From CAYWKL01 sp964459095 (GTDB lineage: Bacteria; Patescibacteriota; Microgenomatia; Daviesbacterales; UBA10151), in contig CAYWKL010000009.1 of NCBI GenBank assembly GCA_964459095.1, positions 1 through 30,828 of the forward strand: a DNA stretch of 30,828 nucleotides. The letters are read 5' to 3'. Positions within the stretch are counted from its first letter, which is position 1; each line of letters opens with the position of its first letter. Of this stretch, positions 13,242 to 21,430 are shown one piece after another. Made by a program: the position numbers and the translations under genes. The notes beneath the pieces were generated by a model, which was not told where the DNA came from, made no database searches, and worked only from the letters and a program-made list of their open reading frames with translations.

Positions 13242-13711
13242 TGTCTTTCTTCCCTACAGTAAATTCCTCCTCTTTCAAGATTTGCGCAAATAAACCAAAC
13301 AGCCTGATTTGGGGGGGGCTGACCGCCTGATGATGAAAGCAGCTGTTTTGTGGCATTAGCATCATTACAAGGTAGGGTTGAACACCAATAATATCTTAAA
13401 TTGTCTATATTATTAGGATCTGTTGGCAGGGAGGCGTTTGTAAACCATTCTTTCCCACATGAATAAGTTGGGGTTACCTGATCTGACTGGAAACCACTCT
13501 GACAAAGACCAGCATATTGATTAGCCTTAAAATGCCCATAATAGAGCTCCATACTATCTGCAATAGTGTTTATATCCAGCTTTCTTTTTGAATCCCTGGC
13601 TGTAGCTTGAGCACCTGAGTAAACTGAGACCCCAATACCAGCTAATATTGCTACAATTGTAATACTTACAAGAAGTTCAATTAGAGTGAAGCCGAAATTA
13701 TTTTTGGGCAT
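13238..13711 (-). CDS. Type IV prepilin
   Basis: This protein has 157 residues from ATG 13711: leader MPKNNFG, cleavage before FTLIELLVSITIVAILAGIG, then GAQATARDSKRKLDINTIADSMELYYG. A TTG at 13756 would give a longer leader with no ribosome-binding support. The mature domain has several cysteines (for example CQSGF and CSTLPC). It is closely related in its first 45 residues to the next gene upstream (VGVSVYSGAQATARDSKR versus VAVFTGAQRNARDGTRR). Confidence 0.84.
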   Translation of the reverse strand: MPKNNFGFTLIELLVSITIVAILAGIGVSVYSGAQATARDSKRKLDINTIADSMELYYGHFKANQYAGLCQSGFQSDQVTPTYSCGKEWFTNASLPTDPNNIDNLRYYWCSTLPCNDANATKQLLSSSGGQPPPNQAVWFICANLERGGIYCREERQ

Positions 13712-13760
13712 TAAATCAATTATCAGCTTAAAAAAAGATTGAGTCAAGAAGTGCAAGAAA

Positions 13761-14240
13761 TTATCTTAAGCTTTTTTTACAGTAGGCTGTCCCGCCTTCC
13801 AACGGAGCACAGATTTTCCAACCAGAGGTCCCAGAAACATCAGTTGTATAAGTTCCATCAGCTGCAATAAGCACTGAATACCCAGTTGGGCAAGTAGTTG
13901 TCCATGTAGCTGAGGGGTCAGCAGTTCCACTGTTATTTACTAAACAGTAAACGTATCCTGAGACGTCTTTTAACCCTCCGGGATAATCAGAAGCAAATAA
14001 GGCTGAGGTATAAGAATAAGCTCCTACTGTCGTATTTGCAGGATCTTTTGCTGATTCTATTGACTTAGCAAGGGACTCCATATTTGCTCTTCTTGTACCG
14101 TCTCTTGCATTTCTTTGAGCTCCAGTAAACACAGCAACACCAATGACTGCTAAGATTGCAATAATAGTAATCGTGACTAAAAGCTCAATCAGTGTGAAAC
14201 CTAAGGGACTTCTTTTGGGATTAGACAGCAACTTTTTCAT
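13761..14240 (-). CDS. Type IV prepilin, candidate major pilin
   Basis: This is a 159-residue protein with leader MKKLLSNPKRSPLG, cleavage before FTLIELLVTITIIAILAVIG, and a mature helix with GAQRNARDGTRRANMESLAKSIESAKD. The small mature domain ends in a cysteine-containing loop (CAPLEGGTAYCKKSLR). Regular cleavage motif, compact size and placement next to pilD make it a candidate for the main subunit. That is inference; the 15226 prepilin is an equally regular alternative. Confidence 0.84.
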   Translation of the reverse strand: MKKLLSNPKRSPLGFTLIELLVTITIIAILAVIGVAVFTGAQRNARDGTRRANMESLAKSIESAKDPANTTVGAYSYTSALFASDYPGGLKDVSGYVYCLVNNSGTADPSATWTTTCPTGYSVLIAADGTYTTDVSGTSGWKICAPLEGGTAYCKKSLR

Positions 14241-14293
14241 ATTTTTAATTGACCTAATACAATGTTCTCAAGTTGAGTTTTATCTGTCAATAG

Positions 14294-15226
14294 TCAGCTG
14301 AAACTACTTAATTTTAAATACCAGTCCAAAATTGCCTTTCCCCAAAGTAGAGCTATTACCCCACCAATACTCAAAAATGGGCCAAAGGGTATAGTCTGGT
14401 TTATTTTTTTATTCTTCAGGGCAACTAATATTATTCCAACTAATGAACCGCTTATAAATGCAACCATTAAAGCCACAATACTACTTGCAATTCCTAACGC
14501 CAGTCCCATGAATATGGCAAGCTTTAAATCTCCTCCTCCCATACCTTTTCCTTTTGTTATGAAAATTATTAACCCAAAAAATAATCCTAAAGAGGCTGCT
14601 GCGATAATTCCGCTTGTTAGCGGCTCTGCTGCAAGCAATGAGTGTCTTAAAAAATAATCCGAGTGGGGAGGAAGTAAAAATTTTCCAATGGGGTGATCCT
14701 TTAAGCTAATATATATAAGAGTAATTTTTGCAATACTTACAATTATTAATACAAAAAACAAAGTAGCAATTGAGGGATAAGTTATTTTATCTGGAATTAA
14801 CCCTTTTTTTATATCTGTAATAAAAACCGTTATGAATACTGAGATTGCAAAACCTTTGACTACTAAATCATCCAAGATTAGAGCTTTTCCAATAGTATCC
14901 TTTACGAAAAAATCTGTAAATATGAAGGTTTGAAAAAAAAGAAGTCCGAATATAAGGCCAGTTAAAACCTCTGTTGCAAGATATTCAATACCAATCTTTT
15001 TCTTACAAAATCTGCATTTTCCACCAAGCAGTAAGTAAGAAACAATAGGAAAAAGGTCATGCCAGCGAATTTGTTTTTTACAATGTTCGCAGTATGACCT
15101 TCCTCCAAACTTTTTTCCTTCCAAGCTTCTATCAGCCCAAACCTTTATAAAACTTCCTAAAACTGTACCTAATATAAAACCTAAACCTGTAACTAAACTT
15201 TTCTCCACGTTTTGCAACTCCACCAT
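14294..15226 (-). CDS. pilD: Prepilin peptidase/N-methyltransferase PilD (A24 aspartic peptidase)
   Basis: This protein has 310 residues from the ATG at 15226, which overlaps the upstream stop by one base (TAATG). A TTG 12 nt earlier is less likely. It is a polytopic membrane protein. The cytoplasmic zinc-binding loop has CEHC (46-49) and CRFC (71-74), as in bifunctional enzymes that also methylate the new N-terminus. Catalytic aspartates are D138 in TDIKKGLIPD and D233 in GMGGGDLKL. A longer than usual segment (KITLIYISLKDHPIGKF to LTSG) lies between them. It processes the prepilins encoded around it. Confidence 0.95.
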   Translation of the reverse strand: MVELQNVEKSLVTGLGFILGTVLGSFIKVWADRSLEGKKFGGRSYCEHCKKQIRWHDLFPIVSYLLLGGKCRFCKKKIGIEYLATEVLTGLIFGLLFFQTFIFTDFFVKDTIGKALILDDLVVKGFAISVFITVFITDIKKGLIPDKITYPSIATLFFVLIIVSIAKITLIYISLKDHPIGKFLLPPHSDYFLRHSLLAAEPLTSGIIAAASLGLFFGLIIFITKGKGMGGGDLKLAIFMGLALGIASSIVALMVAFISGSLVGIILVALKNKKINQTIPFGPFLSIGGVIALLWGKAILDWYLKLSSFS

Positions 15227-15798
15227 TAATAGGTACAACCACTTGAAACCCCAACCAACTTCAAATTGGACCCAACCTCATATAAAAGGGGATCATCCCC
15301 ACCATCTGTTCCTCTTCTTGGCTGGAATTGACCTGACTCTAAGTTAGCATCGATTTCCCAACCATCAACTTGTCCTGAAGGTTTATCTGCGCAATACACA
15401 TAATGGTTTGTTGCATCGTTAATTGGATCAACCGGAAGTGTTGGCATTGAAACAGACTGTTGCGTACCAACGTTCACCAATACCCAACCTGTACCATTTG
15501 AGTTTCTGGTTGTTGATACCTCAGGAAATGACGAGCCAGGACATGGATAACTTGCTCCATTACAAAGAATTTGTGATCCCGAATTAGTTGCCTCCTGAAC
15601 AGCAATATTAATTGCCTGCTGCAAATTATTCAAATCAGACATTCTAACCGAATCTCTACCTCTTCTTGCGATTTCTAGCGGATTAATTATGAATAAAACT
15701 ACTGCTGCCAAAATTCCAATAATAGCAATAACTACAATAAGTTCCACTAAAGTGAAACCTTTTGACCCGAGAGTTCGGGCCCGGGCAGTTTTTATCAA
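15226..15798 (-). CDS. Type IV prepilin (TTG start with strong Shine-Dalgarno)
   Basis: This protein has 190 residues from TTG 15798. The minus strand carries AAGGAGGTGA (15813-15804) with 5 nt between it and this TTG, which fixes the start. A longer upstream reading frame has no such site. The leader is MIKTARARTLGSKG, cleavage comes before FTLVELIVVIAIIGILAAVV, then RRGRDSVRMSDLNNLQQAIN in GspG-like fashion. It is the first gene of the prepilin run and is separated from pilC by RAYT2. It carries the only strong Shine-Dalgarno I found at a pilin gene here, suggesting high expression. Confidence 0.86.
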   Translation of the reverse strand: MIKTARARTLGSKGFTLVELIVVIAIIGILAAVVLFIINPLEIARRGRDSVRMSDLNNLQQAINIAVQEATNSGSQILCNGASYPCPGSSFPEVSTTRNSNGTGWVLVNVGTQQSVSMPTLPVDPINDATNHYVYCADKPSGQVDGWEIDANLESGQFQPRRGTDGGDDPLLYEVGSNLKLVGVSSGCTY

Positions 15799-15803
15799 AG
15801 ATC

Positions 15804-15873
15804 TCACCTCCTTAAAAGTATTGTTATTTATTTTTGTCACATTAATAATATTTAGTCAAGAGGCATCTACAAG
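15804..15873 (-). promoter_or_regulatory. Candidate promoter and ribosome-binding site of the prepilin run
   Basis: Minus strand: a TATTAT -10 candidate (15850-15845) with a weak TTGTAG -35 16 bp upstream. The -35 falls at the junction of a 13-bp tandem repeat (caagaggcatcta on plus, 15857-15869 and 15870-15882). The Shine-Dalgarno AAGGAGGTGA is at 15813-15804. The Shine-Dalgarno is secure and the promoter boxes are moderate. Confidence 0.5.
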
Positions 15874-15882
15874 AGGCATCTA
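15857..15882 (+). repeat. 13-bp perfect tandem repeat
   Basis: caagaggcatcta occurs twice with no gap. It lies in the upstream region of the minus-strand prepilin run and just left of the RAYT2 unit, so it could be an operator or a slippage or insertion scar. Confidence 0.9.
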
Positions 15883-15924
15883 AAGGGGTAACCTAAAACC
15901 ATATTAATCAACACCTGCAAAAGT

Positions 15925-15954
15925 ACACCTGGGAGGTGTATTAGCTTGACACCT
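15925..15954 (+). repeat. REP element, family B, left flank of RAYT2
   Basis: Hairpin ACACCT-GGG-AGGTGT (15925-15939) followed by attagcttgacacct. The layout matches family A (hairpin, short spacer, GCTTGACACC box), but the stem sequence differs. This fits a cognate REP for a second, diverged RAYT. Confidence 0.82.
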
Positions 15955-15974
15955 AAGGATTTATAGTTTATGGT
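15946..15974 (+). promoter_or_regulatory. Candidate RAYT2 promoter built on the REP tail
   Basis: TTGACA inside the REP tail (15946-15951), a 17-bp spacer, and TATGGT (15969-15974). The RAYT2 ATG is at 15983, eight bases past the -10. The arrangement parallels that of RAYT1. Confidence 0.5.
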
Positions 15975-15982
15975 GATTTTAT

Positions 15983-16651
15983 ATGCCAGGTAGAATTGTA
16001 CCTCTCATCACAAATGAAATATATCATGTTTATAACAGAGGTATTAATCGACAACCTACCTTTACAAACAAAAGAGAATACCGCAGGGCAACTCAAACTC
16101 TAAAGTTTTATAGATTTGCTAAGCCTCCCTTAAGGCTATCTAAGTTTCTTCTGCTAGAACAAAGAAGGCAAGATGAGATTACTCAGGCAATAGAATTAGG
16201 AGTTAAAGCTGTTGAAATCTTTGCTTTCTGTCTTATGCCTAACCACTTCCATTTCTTACTCAAACAACTAACAGATGGTGGAATTGCAAGATTTATAGGT
16301 AATTTTCAAAATAGTTACACAAGATATTTTAATACTTTGCACAAAAAGGATGGGTCCTTATTTCTAGATCAATTCAAAGCCCTAAGAATTGAAACAGACG
16401 AGCAATTAATTCATTTGTCTAGATATATCCATCTTAATCCCTATACAGGGTTTGTAGTTAAAACATTTGATGAGCTTGAGTTATATCCATCTTCTTCTTT
16501 TAATCATTACATTAATGGAGGGAGTGATACAGTCTCTTCTGATTTTATCTTAGGCTTTTTTAAGAACTTAGAAGGCTACAAGCAATTCGTTTTTGATCAG
16601 GCAAGTTATCAAAGAGAACTAAAATTTATTGAGCATCTAGTACTAGAGTGA
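15983..16651 (+). CDS. REP-associated tyrosine transposase (RAYT2, Y1_Tnp/IS200-like)
   Basis: This is a 222-residue paralogue of RAYT1 with the same blocks: YHVYNRG at the N-terminus, HUH histidines H88 and H90 in CLMPNHFHFLLKQ, probable nucleophile Y112 in FQNSYTRYF, and DEQLIHLSRYIHLNPY. The sequences are clearly related but well diverged outside the motifs (for example the segment after the FYRF/FYQY helix). The stem sequence of the flanking REPs has diverged with it. It is inserted antisense between pilC and the first prepilin gene, splitting the pilus cluster into two transcription units. No disruption of the frame is visible. Confidence 0.93.
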   Translation: MPGRIVPLITNEIYHVYNRGINRQPTFTNKREYRRATQTLKFYRFAKPPLRLSKFLLLEQRRQDEITQAIELGVKAVEIFAFCLMPNHFHFLLKQLTDGGIARFIGNFQNSYTRYFNTLHKKDGSLFLDQFKALRIETDEQLIHLSRYIHLNPYTGFVVKTFDELELYPSSSFNHYINGGSDTVSSDFILGFFKNLEGYKQFVFDQASYQRELKFIEHLVLE

Positions 16652-16662
16652 TTAGTATCCCT

Positions 16663-16693
16663 AGGTGTCCTATGTAAGTCACCCCCCAGGTGT
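16663..16693 (-). repeat. REP element, family B, right flank of RAYT2 (inverted, degenerate)
   Basis: Read on the minus strand: ACACCTGGGGGGTGA, then a spacer, then GGACACCT. It matches the left flank inverted but has two changes in the hairpin, and the TTGACA box is lost. It lies 26 nt from the pilC stop. Confidence 0.68.
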
Positions 16694-16718
16694 ATTATTC
16701 TTTGTATTCTTTGTTTTC

Positions 16719-17927
16719 CTAACTAAAAGAGGTTGTTAATTTGTAGATTGGCAAAATTATTGACAAAACCAAAAATGCAACACCCATTCCTAAAATAACC
16801 AAAATTACAGGCTCTATAATAACTGTTAGGTTCTTAACCATGTGATCAGATTCTGATTCAAAATATTCAGATAGCTTAAAGGAGATGCTGTCAATTTTTC
16901 CTGTTTCTTCTCCAACCCGAAACATTTGGGAGACGATTTTTGGAAACACACCTATCTGTTCAAGTTGGCTAGAAAGAAGTAACCCTCGCTCAACTCCCAT
17001 TGCAGAGGTCTGCAGCGCTCTTTTATAAACAGCATTTCCAACAACATCTGTTACGATTAAAAGCGAATCTATGATAGGAATCCCAGCAGAAATTAAAAGT
17101 GCAAAGGTCCTAGTGAAATTAGTTAGAGAGGTCAATTGAATTAATTTACCGACAATAGGCATTTTGAGAAGTAATCTGTCAAATTCAAACCTTCCAGATT
17201 TTGTCGCTACCCATCTGTTAAATATAATAATAATTAAAATAGCTAAAATTAAAACTAACCACCAATAAGACAGTGCAAAATCAGATATTCCAATAAGAAT
17301 CTTGGTCGGGAGAGGAAGTTCTATCTTTGACTGGGTATAAAGGGAAGTTAACCTAGGAATTACAAAAAGAAGCATTATCAACATAACACCTGCCATCATC
17401 ACAATAATTACCACAGGATAAATCATTGCACCTTTAACTCTGGCACGAAATTCCCTGTCTTTTTCTAGACTATCTGCCATCTGAAGCAGTACTTGATCGA
17501 GTTTACCTGAGGATTCTCCTGCTTTGATAAGATTTGAATATAGAAGAGGGAAAACATCAGGATGTTTTTTCATACTACTAGCAAGATCTAAACCAGCTTT
17601 AATATCCCTTGAAACTTGCTCAAGGGTATCTTTTAGTTTGGGATTTGAGGCTTGTTCAGAAAGTATATCTATAGACTCAGAAAGCACAAGTCCTGCCTCA
17701 ACCATTGTTGCAAGCTGGCGCGTCATCATTACCAACTCACTAAATGAAACACGGTTAAAAAATTTATTAAAAAACTTTATTTGAGAATCTTTTTTTTCTT
17801 TAACCGAAATAACTATGTATCCTTTTTTGCCCAAAATTCGAGCAACGTTTCTTACATCTGACGTTTCTATAGTACCCGTGTGCTCATTGCCTTGAAGATC
17901 TTTTGCTAAATAATTAAATACTGGCAT
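16719..17927 (-). CDS. pilC: Type IV pilus inner-membrane platform protein PilC
   Basis: This is a 402-residue GspF/PilC-family protein. Two repeated cytoplasmic domains are visible: FSELVMMTRQLATMVEAGLVLSESI in the first and LTNFTRTFALLISAGIPIIDSL in the second. Each ends in a glycine-rich GESSGKLD or GEETGKID helix. Transmembrane segments follow residues about 170 and 220 and at the C-terminus. It anchors the PilB and PilT motors. The first 65 residues (FNYLAKDLQGNEHTGTIE) are the usual N-terminal extension. It starts 12 nt after the pilT stop and completes a pilB-pilT-pilC operon. Confidence 0.95.
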   Translation of the reverse strand: MPVFNYLAKDLQGNEHTGTIETSDVRNVARILGKKGYIVISVKEKKDSQIKFFNKFFNRVSFSELVMMTRQLATMVEAGLVLSESIDILSEQASNPKLKDTLEQVSRDIKAGLDLASSMKKHPDVFPLLYSNLIKAGESSGKLDQVLLQMADSLEKDREFRARVKGAMIYPVVIIVMMAGVMLIMLLFVIPRLTSLYTQSKIELPLPTKILIGISDFALSYWWLVLILAILIIIIFNRWVATKSGRFEFDRLLLKMPIVGKLIQLTSLTNFTRTFALLISAGIPIIDSLLIVTDVVGNAVYKRALQTSAMGVERGLLLSSQLEQIGVFPKIVSQMFRVGEETGKIDSISFKLSEYFESESDHMVKNLTVIIEPVILVILGMGVAFLVLSIILPIYKLTTSFS

Positions 17928-17939
17928 TTTTTGAAAGCT

Positions 17940-18992
17940 CTAGCCTAGCAACTTACCCAAAACTTGAGGTTTTAGGGCATAGTTTTGAGCCGTGTCTAAA
18001 GTTACCAAACCTTCCCTCACTAAAAGTGCAAGAGCAGACTCTATACTTATCATTCCAGCCTCACCGGATGTTTGAATAAGGGAATCTATTAGGTGGGTTT
18101 TACCTTCTCTTATTATTGCTCTTAATGCTGGGACTGCAAATAGAATCTCTGAAGCTAGAATTCTACCCGGATTAATAGTAGGGACAAGTCTTTGAGAAAT
18201 AATTGCTTCAACGCTAGCAGCAAGTTGAGTTCTAACTTGAGCTTGTTGGTTTTCTGGAAAAACATCAATAATTCTGTCAACTGTTTGGGCAGCTGAGTTG
18301 GTATGAAGGGTGGCAAAAACCAAATGTCCCGTCTCTGCAATAGTCATGGCTGAAGCAATGGTTTCATAATCACGCATTTCGCCGATAAGGACTACATTTG
18401 GATCCTCCCTCAGGGCTGCTTTTAGCGCATTTGCCCAAGACTGCGTATCAGTGAAAAGCTCTCTTTGAGAAATTAATGCTTTTCCGCCGGGATATACGAA
18501 TTCGATAGGATCTTCTATGGTTAATATGTGCACAGGGCGGGTTAGGTTAATCTGGTTGATTAAAGAAGCAATAGTAGTGGACTTTCCATGTCCTGTTGGT
18601 CCTGTTACTAAAACTAAACCTTGTTCAAGTTCAGTAAGCTTTGCTACAACTGGAGGAAGCCCTGTTTCTTCTATTGTCCTTATATTTTTAGGGATTAACC
18701 TAAATGAAGCAGCGGGATTACCTGATTGTCTGTAAAGATTAACTCTGAACCTAACTTTATTCTCAAAACTTATACCACAATCAAGTTCCCATTTTCTTTC
18801 AAAAATTTGCTTTTGGTAGGGAGTTAGAAAAGAAAAAATCAAAGATTGCACATCTGAGGCCGTAAGGATGTGTGTGTTTGAAATTGGTGTTAACTCGCCA
18901 TTTACCCTAATTTCAGGCATAAAACCCGTGACTAAATGCAAGTCTGAGGCGTTTGTATTTATTGTAAACTCTAGCAGTTCTCTTAAATTCAT
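17940..18992 (-). CDS. pilT: Type IV pilus retraction ATPase PilT
   Basis: This is a 350-residue hexameric ATPase. Walker A is GPTGHGKSTT (131-140), with His where many family members have Ser. Walker B is VVLIGEMRD, the Asp box region is LTIEDPIEFVYP, and the His box is FATLHTNSAAQTVDRIIDVFP, the PilT hallmark. A PilT-specific C-terminal region with IREGKTHLIDSLIQTSGEAGM follows. Its presence implies that pili can retract (twitching motility or DNA uptake). It lies 3 nt after pilB. Confidence 0.95.
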   Translation of the reverse strand: MNLRELLEFTINTNASDLHLVTGFMPEIRVNGELTPISNTHILTASDVQSLIFSFLTPYQKQIFERKWELDCGISFENKVRFRVNLYRQSGNPAASFRLIPKNIRTIEETGLPPVVAKLTELEQGLVLVTGPTGHGKSTTIASLINQINLTRPVHILTIEDPIEFVYPGGKALISQRELFTDTQSWANALKAALREDPNVVLIGEMRDYETIASAMTIAETGHLVFATLHTNSAAQTVDRIIDVFPENQQAQVRTQLAASVEAIISQRLVPTINPGRILASEILFAVPALRAIIREGKTHLIDSLIQTSGEAGMISIESALALLVREGLVTLDTAQNYALKPQVLGKLLG

Positions 18993-18995
18993 AAA

Positions 18996-20690
18996 CTAAT
19001 CTTGAGCAACTCTTAATACTTCTTCAAAACTTGTGATTCCTTCTAAAACTTTTAAGTACCCATCTTGTTTCATTGTTATCATCCCCTCAGCCTTAGCTTC
19101 CTTTTCTAAATCCCCAGAAGAAGCGCGTTCTAAAGTTAGCCTCATAATTTTTTCAGAAATAACCATTACTTCATAAATCCCAGTTCTTCCCTGATACCCT
19201 GTGTGCCCACACTCAGAACATCCTCTCCCTTTATACAAAACAATTGGCTTACGGGGCAAAAGGTTCCCTAAAGTTTGTTTAATATTTTCTATTACCTCTG
19301 GTGGGGGATTGTACGAAACTTTGCAGCTTAAACAAAGTTTTCTCAATATTCGCTGACCAGCTATACAATTAACGGAAGAAGCTAGTAAAAACGGTTCAAT
19401 TCCCATATCTAAGAGTCTTGGAAGGGCACCGCTGGCTGTGTTTGTATGCAAAGTAGAAAATACCTCATGCCCTGTTAGTGCCGCCTGTATAGCAAGCTCT
19501 GCTGTTTCTGTATCTCTGATTTCTCCAACAAGCATAATATTTGGATCTTGCCTTAAAAATGATCTTAAGGCGCTAGCAAACGTTAAGCCTATTTGAGGAT
19601 TTACCTGGACTTGGTTGGCTCCTAGAATTTGGTACTCAACAGGATCCTCAATAGTTAAAACATTCACTTTAGTAGTAGAAAGCCTGGATAAAAGAGAATA
19701 AAGCGTTGTAGTCTTACCTGATCCTGTTGGACCACATATGAGAATAATACCATGGGGACGCAAAATCTGGGTTTCTAAATTCCTTAAAGCATTCCCTCTT
19801 AGACCAAGTTCATTTAAGGTTGGAGCCTGCTCGGATTTTGGAAGAAGTCTTAAGACCACCTTTTCACCATATACAGTAGGGAGAGTAGAAATACGCAGAT
19901 CTATTTCTTGTCCTGCAAATTCAAAAGTGAACCTCCCGTCTTGAGGGAGTCTTCTCTCGTCTATTTTTAAGTGAGACATTATCTTAATTCTTGAAACAAG
20001 CGCGTCATGAACTTTTTTAGGCAAGATTACTTTCTCATGCAAAATACCATCTATTCTATAGCGAACTCTGGTTTGGCTTTCCTCAGGCTCAACGTGTATA
20101 TCTGAAGCGCGAGTCTTAACAGCGTATTCTAAAAGCTGATTAACAATATTTGAAACAGGGGCTTCCCTTATAATTTCAGGCTGGTTTTGCTCTGACTCTT
20201 CTTTTTTTTGAAACGAAGATACCTCTTTTAGTGCTGAAGTCACCTCAGTTGTAAGGTTTTGTGAGTACTGAGTGGAAATAGCCTTTAAAACATCCCCCTC
20301 AAACCCTAAATATGGAACAACTTTAAGACCTGTTTTTTTCTCAATAAATTGGATTACTTGCAAATCTAGTGGGTCAACCATTGCAAGGTTTAGGGCTTCA
20401 CCACTTCTTTCAAATGGAATCAGCTTGTATCTTTTTGCAACAGCCTCAGGAACTAAATTTAAAACCTCTGTTGAAATTGCTTTATTTTCTAAAGTTATAA
20501 AAGGAATTCCCAAAATTTGTGCCCTAGCTTTAGCAACTTGTTCAGGGGAAGCTAGATTGTGTCTTAAAATAAGTTGATCTGAGGGTGCACCCGTATTTAT
20601 ACTTTCAAGTTTGATGGAGTTGACTTGGTCAGATCTAAGCAAACCTTCATTTAATAAAATGTCCTCAATTGTTAAATTGCTCTGTTGCAT
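18996..20690 (-). CDS. pilB: Type IV pilus extension ATPase PilB
   Basis: This protein has 564 residues from the ATG at 20690; a TTG at 20705 is a weaker alternative. The N-terminal MshEN-like domain (LTIEDILLNEGLL, then ILGIPFITLENKAI) precedes the T2SSE ATPase core: ASDIHVEPEESQTRVRYRIDG, Walker A GPTGSGKTTT near residue 319, Walker B IMLVGEIRD and the His box STLHTNTASGALPRL. A tetracysteine zinc motif follows (CLSC and CSEC about 40 residues apart), typical of PilB/GspE rather than PilT. It powers polymerisation of the pilins encoded downstream and heads the pilB-pilT-pilC operon. Confidence 0.96.
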   Translation of the reverse strand: MQQSNLTIEDILLNEGLLRSDQVNSIKLESINTGAPSDQLILRHNLASPEQVAKARAQILGIPFITLENKAISTEVLNLVPEAVAKRYKLIPFERSGEALNLAMVDPLDLQVIQFIEKKTGLKVVPYLGFEGDVLKAISTQYSQNLTTEVTSALKEVSSFQKKEESEQNQPEIIREAPVSNIVNQLLEYAVKTRASDIHVEPEESQTRVRYRIDGILHEKVILPKKVHDALVSRIKIMSHLKIDERRLPQDGRFTFEFAGQEIDLRISTLPTVYGEKVVLRLLPKSEQAPTLNELGLRGNALRNLETQILRPHGIILICGPTGSGKTTTLYSLLSRLSTTKVNVLTIEDPVEYQILGANQVQVNPQIGLTFASALRSFLRQDPNIMLVGEIRDTETAELAIQAALTGHEVFSTLHTNTASGALPRLLDMGIEPFLLASSVNCIAGQRILRKLCLSCKVSYNPPPEVIENIKQTLGNLLPRKPIVLYKGRGCSECGHTGYQGRTGIYEVMVISEKIMRLTLERASSGDLEKEAKAEGMITMKQDGYLKVLEGITSFEEVLRVAQD

Positions 20691-20723
20691 AGGCAGACTT
20701 CCCAAAAAATTGGGAATTAATTT

Positions 20724-20752
20724 ATTATCAAATAAAAGTAAGCTTCAGTCAA
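20724..20752 (-). promoter_or_regulatory. Promoter of pilB-pilT-pilC
   Basis: Minus strand TTGACT (20752-20747), a 17-bp spacer, and GATAAT (20729-20724), with predicted start near 20717. The 27-nt leader contains a small perfect hairpin, cccaa-aaaa-ttggg (20701-20714 on plus), ending 10 nt before the pilB ATG. Confidence 0.72.
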
Positions 20753-20757
20753 TCAGG

Positions 20758-20786
20758 TTGCTTAGAAAATCAAATATAAATATAAT
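20758..20786 (+). promoter_or_regulatory. Promoter of the holB-like gene
   Basis: TTGCTT (20758-20763), a 17-bp spacer, and a perfect TATAAT (20781-20786). The ATG is at 20798, giving a leader of about five bases. It is back to back with the pilB promoter in a 107-bp divergent region. Confidence 0.75.
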
Positions 20787-20797
20787 CCTTTAGTTTA

Positions 20798-21430
20798 ATG
20801 ATTGCTAAAGTTTTTATTTCAAGTAGTCTTCCGGGTAGGAAGAATAGATTGGATCAAGAGTTAGTAAGTTTAGGACTAAAGTTAAACCATCCTGATTTGC
20901 TCTACATTTCTAATGAGGAAAAATTAGGAGTTGAGCAAACCAAAAGAATTTTTGAGTTTTTAAGTTTTAAACCATATAGTGCTAAAAACAAGGGAGTTGT
21001 ACTGGAATCTGCAGACAATTTAACAGTGCAAGCTCAAAATTCACTTTTAAAAATTTTAGAGGAGCTTCCAGAGTATGTATTTTTCTTAATGGGGGCGGAA
21101 TCTGAGGAGAGGCTTTTGCCAACAATTAAATCAAGATGTGAGGTAGTATTTTTGGAATCAAAAATTAAAAATCAAAAATCAAAAAGTGAATTTCCTGCAG
21201 TTATTCAAACATTGGAAAAAATGACACTTGAGGAAAGATTTCAGCTTGTAGAAAAAATTGAGGACAAAGATAGATTCCTAGAAGAATTGATTCTATTTTA
21301 CAGGCAAAAATTATTAAACGATCCAAAATATTTGAATTTCTCCAAAAAACTTCTTCAAGTAGAAGAGTTTCACAAACACAATGTTAACCTAAGAGGGATA
21401 TTAGAATATTTAATGCTTAGTTTGGACTGA
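20798..21430 (+). CDS. holB: DNA polymerase III delta'-like clamp-loader subunit, short form
   Basis: This is a 210-residue AAA+-derived protein. It retains the delta'/gamma landmarks NLTVQAQNSLLKILEELPEY (sensor-1-side helix) and LLPTIKSRCEVVFL (the SRC arginine-finger motif). It lacks a Walker A loop. The N-terminus begins directly with VFISSSLPGRKNRLDQEL, where a full-length protein has GPxGxGK. Typical delta' proteins have over 300 residues. Residues 121-128 (KIKNQKSK) are written by a simple repeat of aaaaatc. It would support clamp loading as a non-hydrolysing subunit. Assignment to this class is good; the precise subunit name is less sure. Confidence 0.8.
   Translation: MIAKVFISSSLPGRKNRLDQELVSLGLKLNHPDLLYISNEEKLGVEQTKRIFEFLSFKPYSAKNKGVVLESADNLTVQAQNSLLKILEELPEYVFFLMGAESEERLLPTIKSRCEVVFLESKIKNQKSKSEFPAVIQTLEKMTLEERFQLVEKIEDKDRFLEELILFYRQKLLNDPKYLNFSKKLLQVEEFHKHNVNLRGILEYLMLSLD

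Noticed and set aside
13973..13982. accctccggg, the REP hairpin core, inside the prepilin at 13761
   Set aside because: The full stem and tail are missing and the codons encode an ordinary YPGGL turn, so a chance match is more likely.
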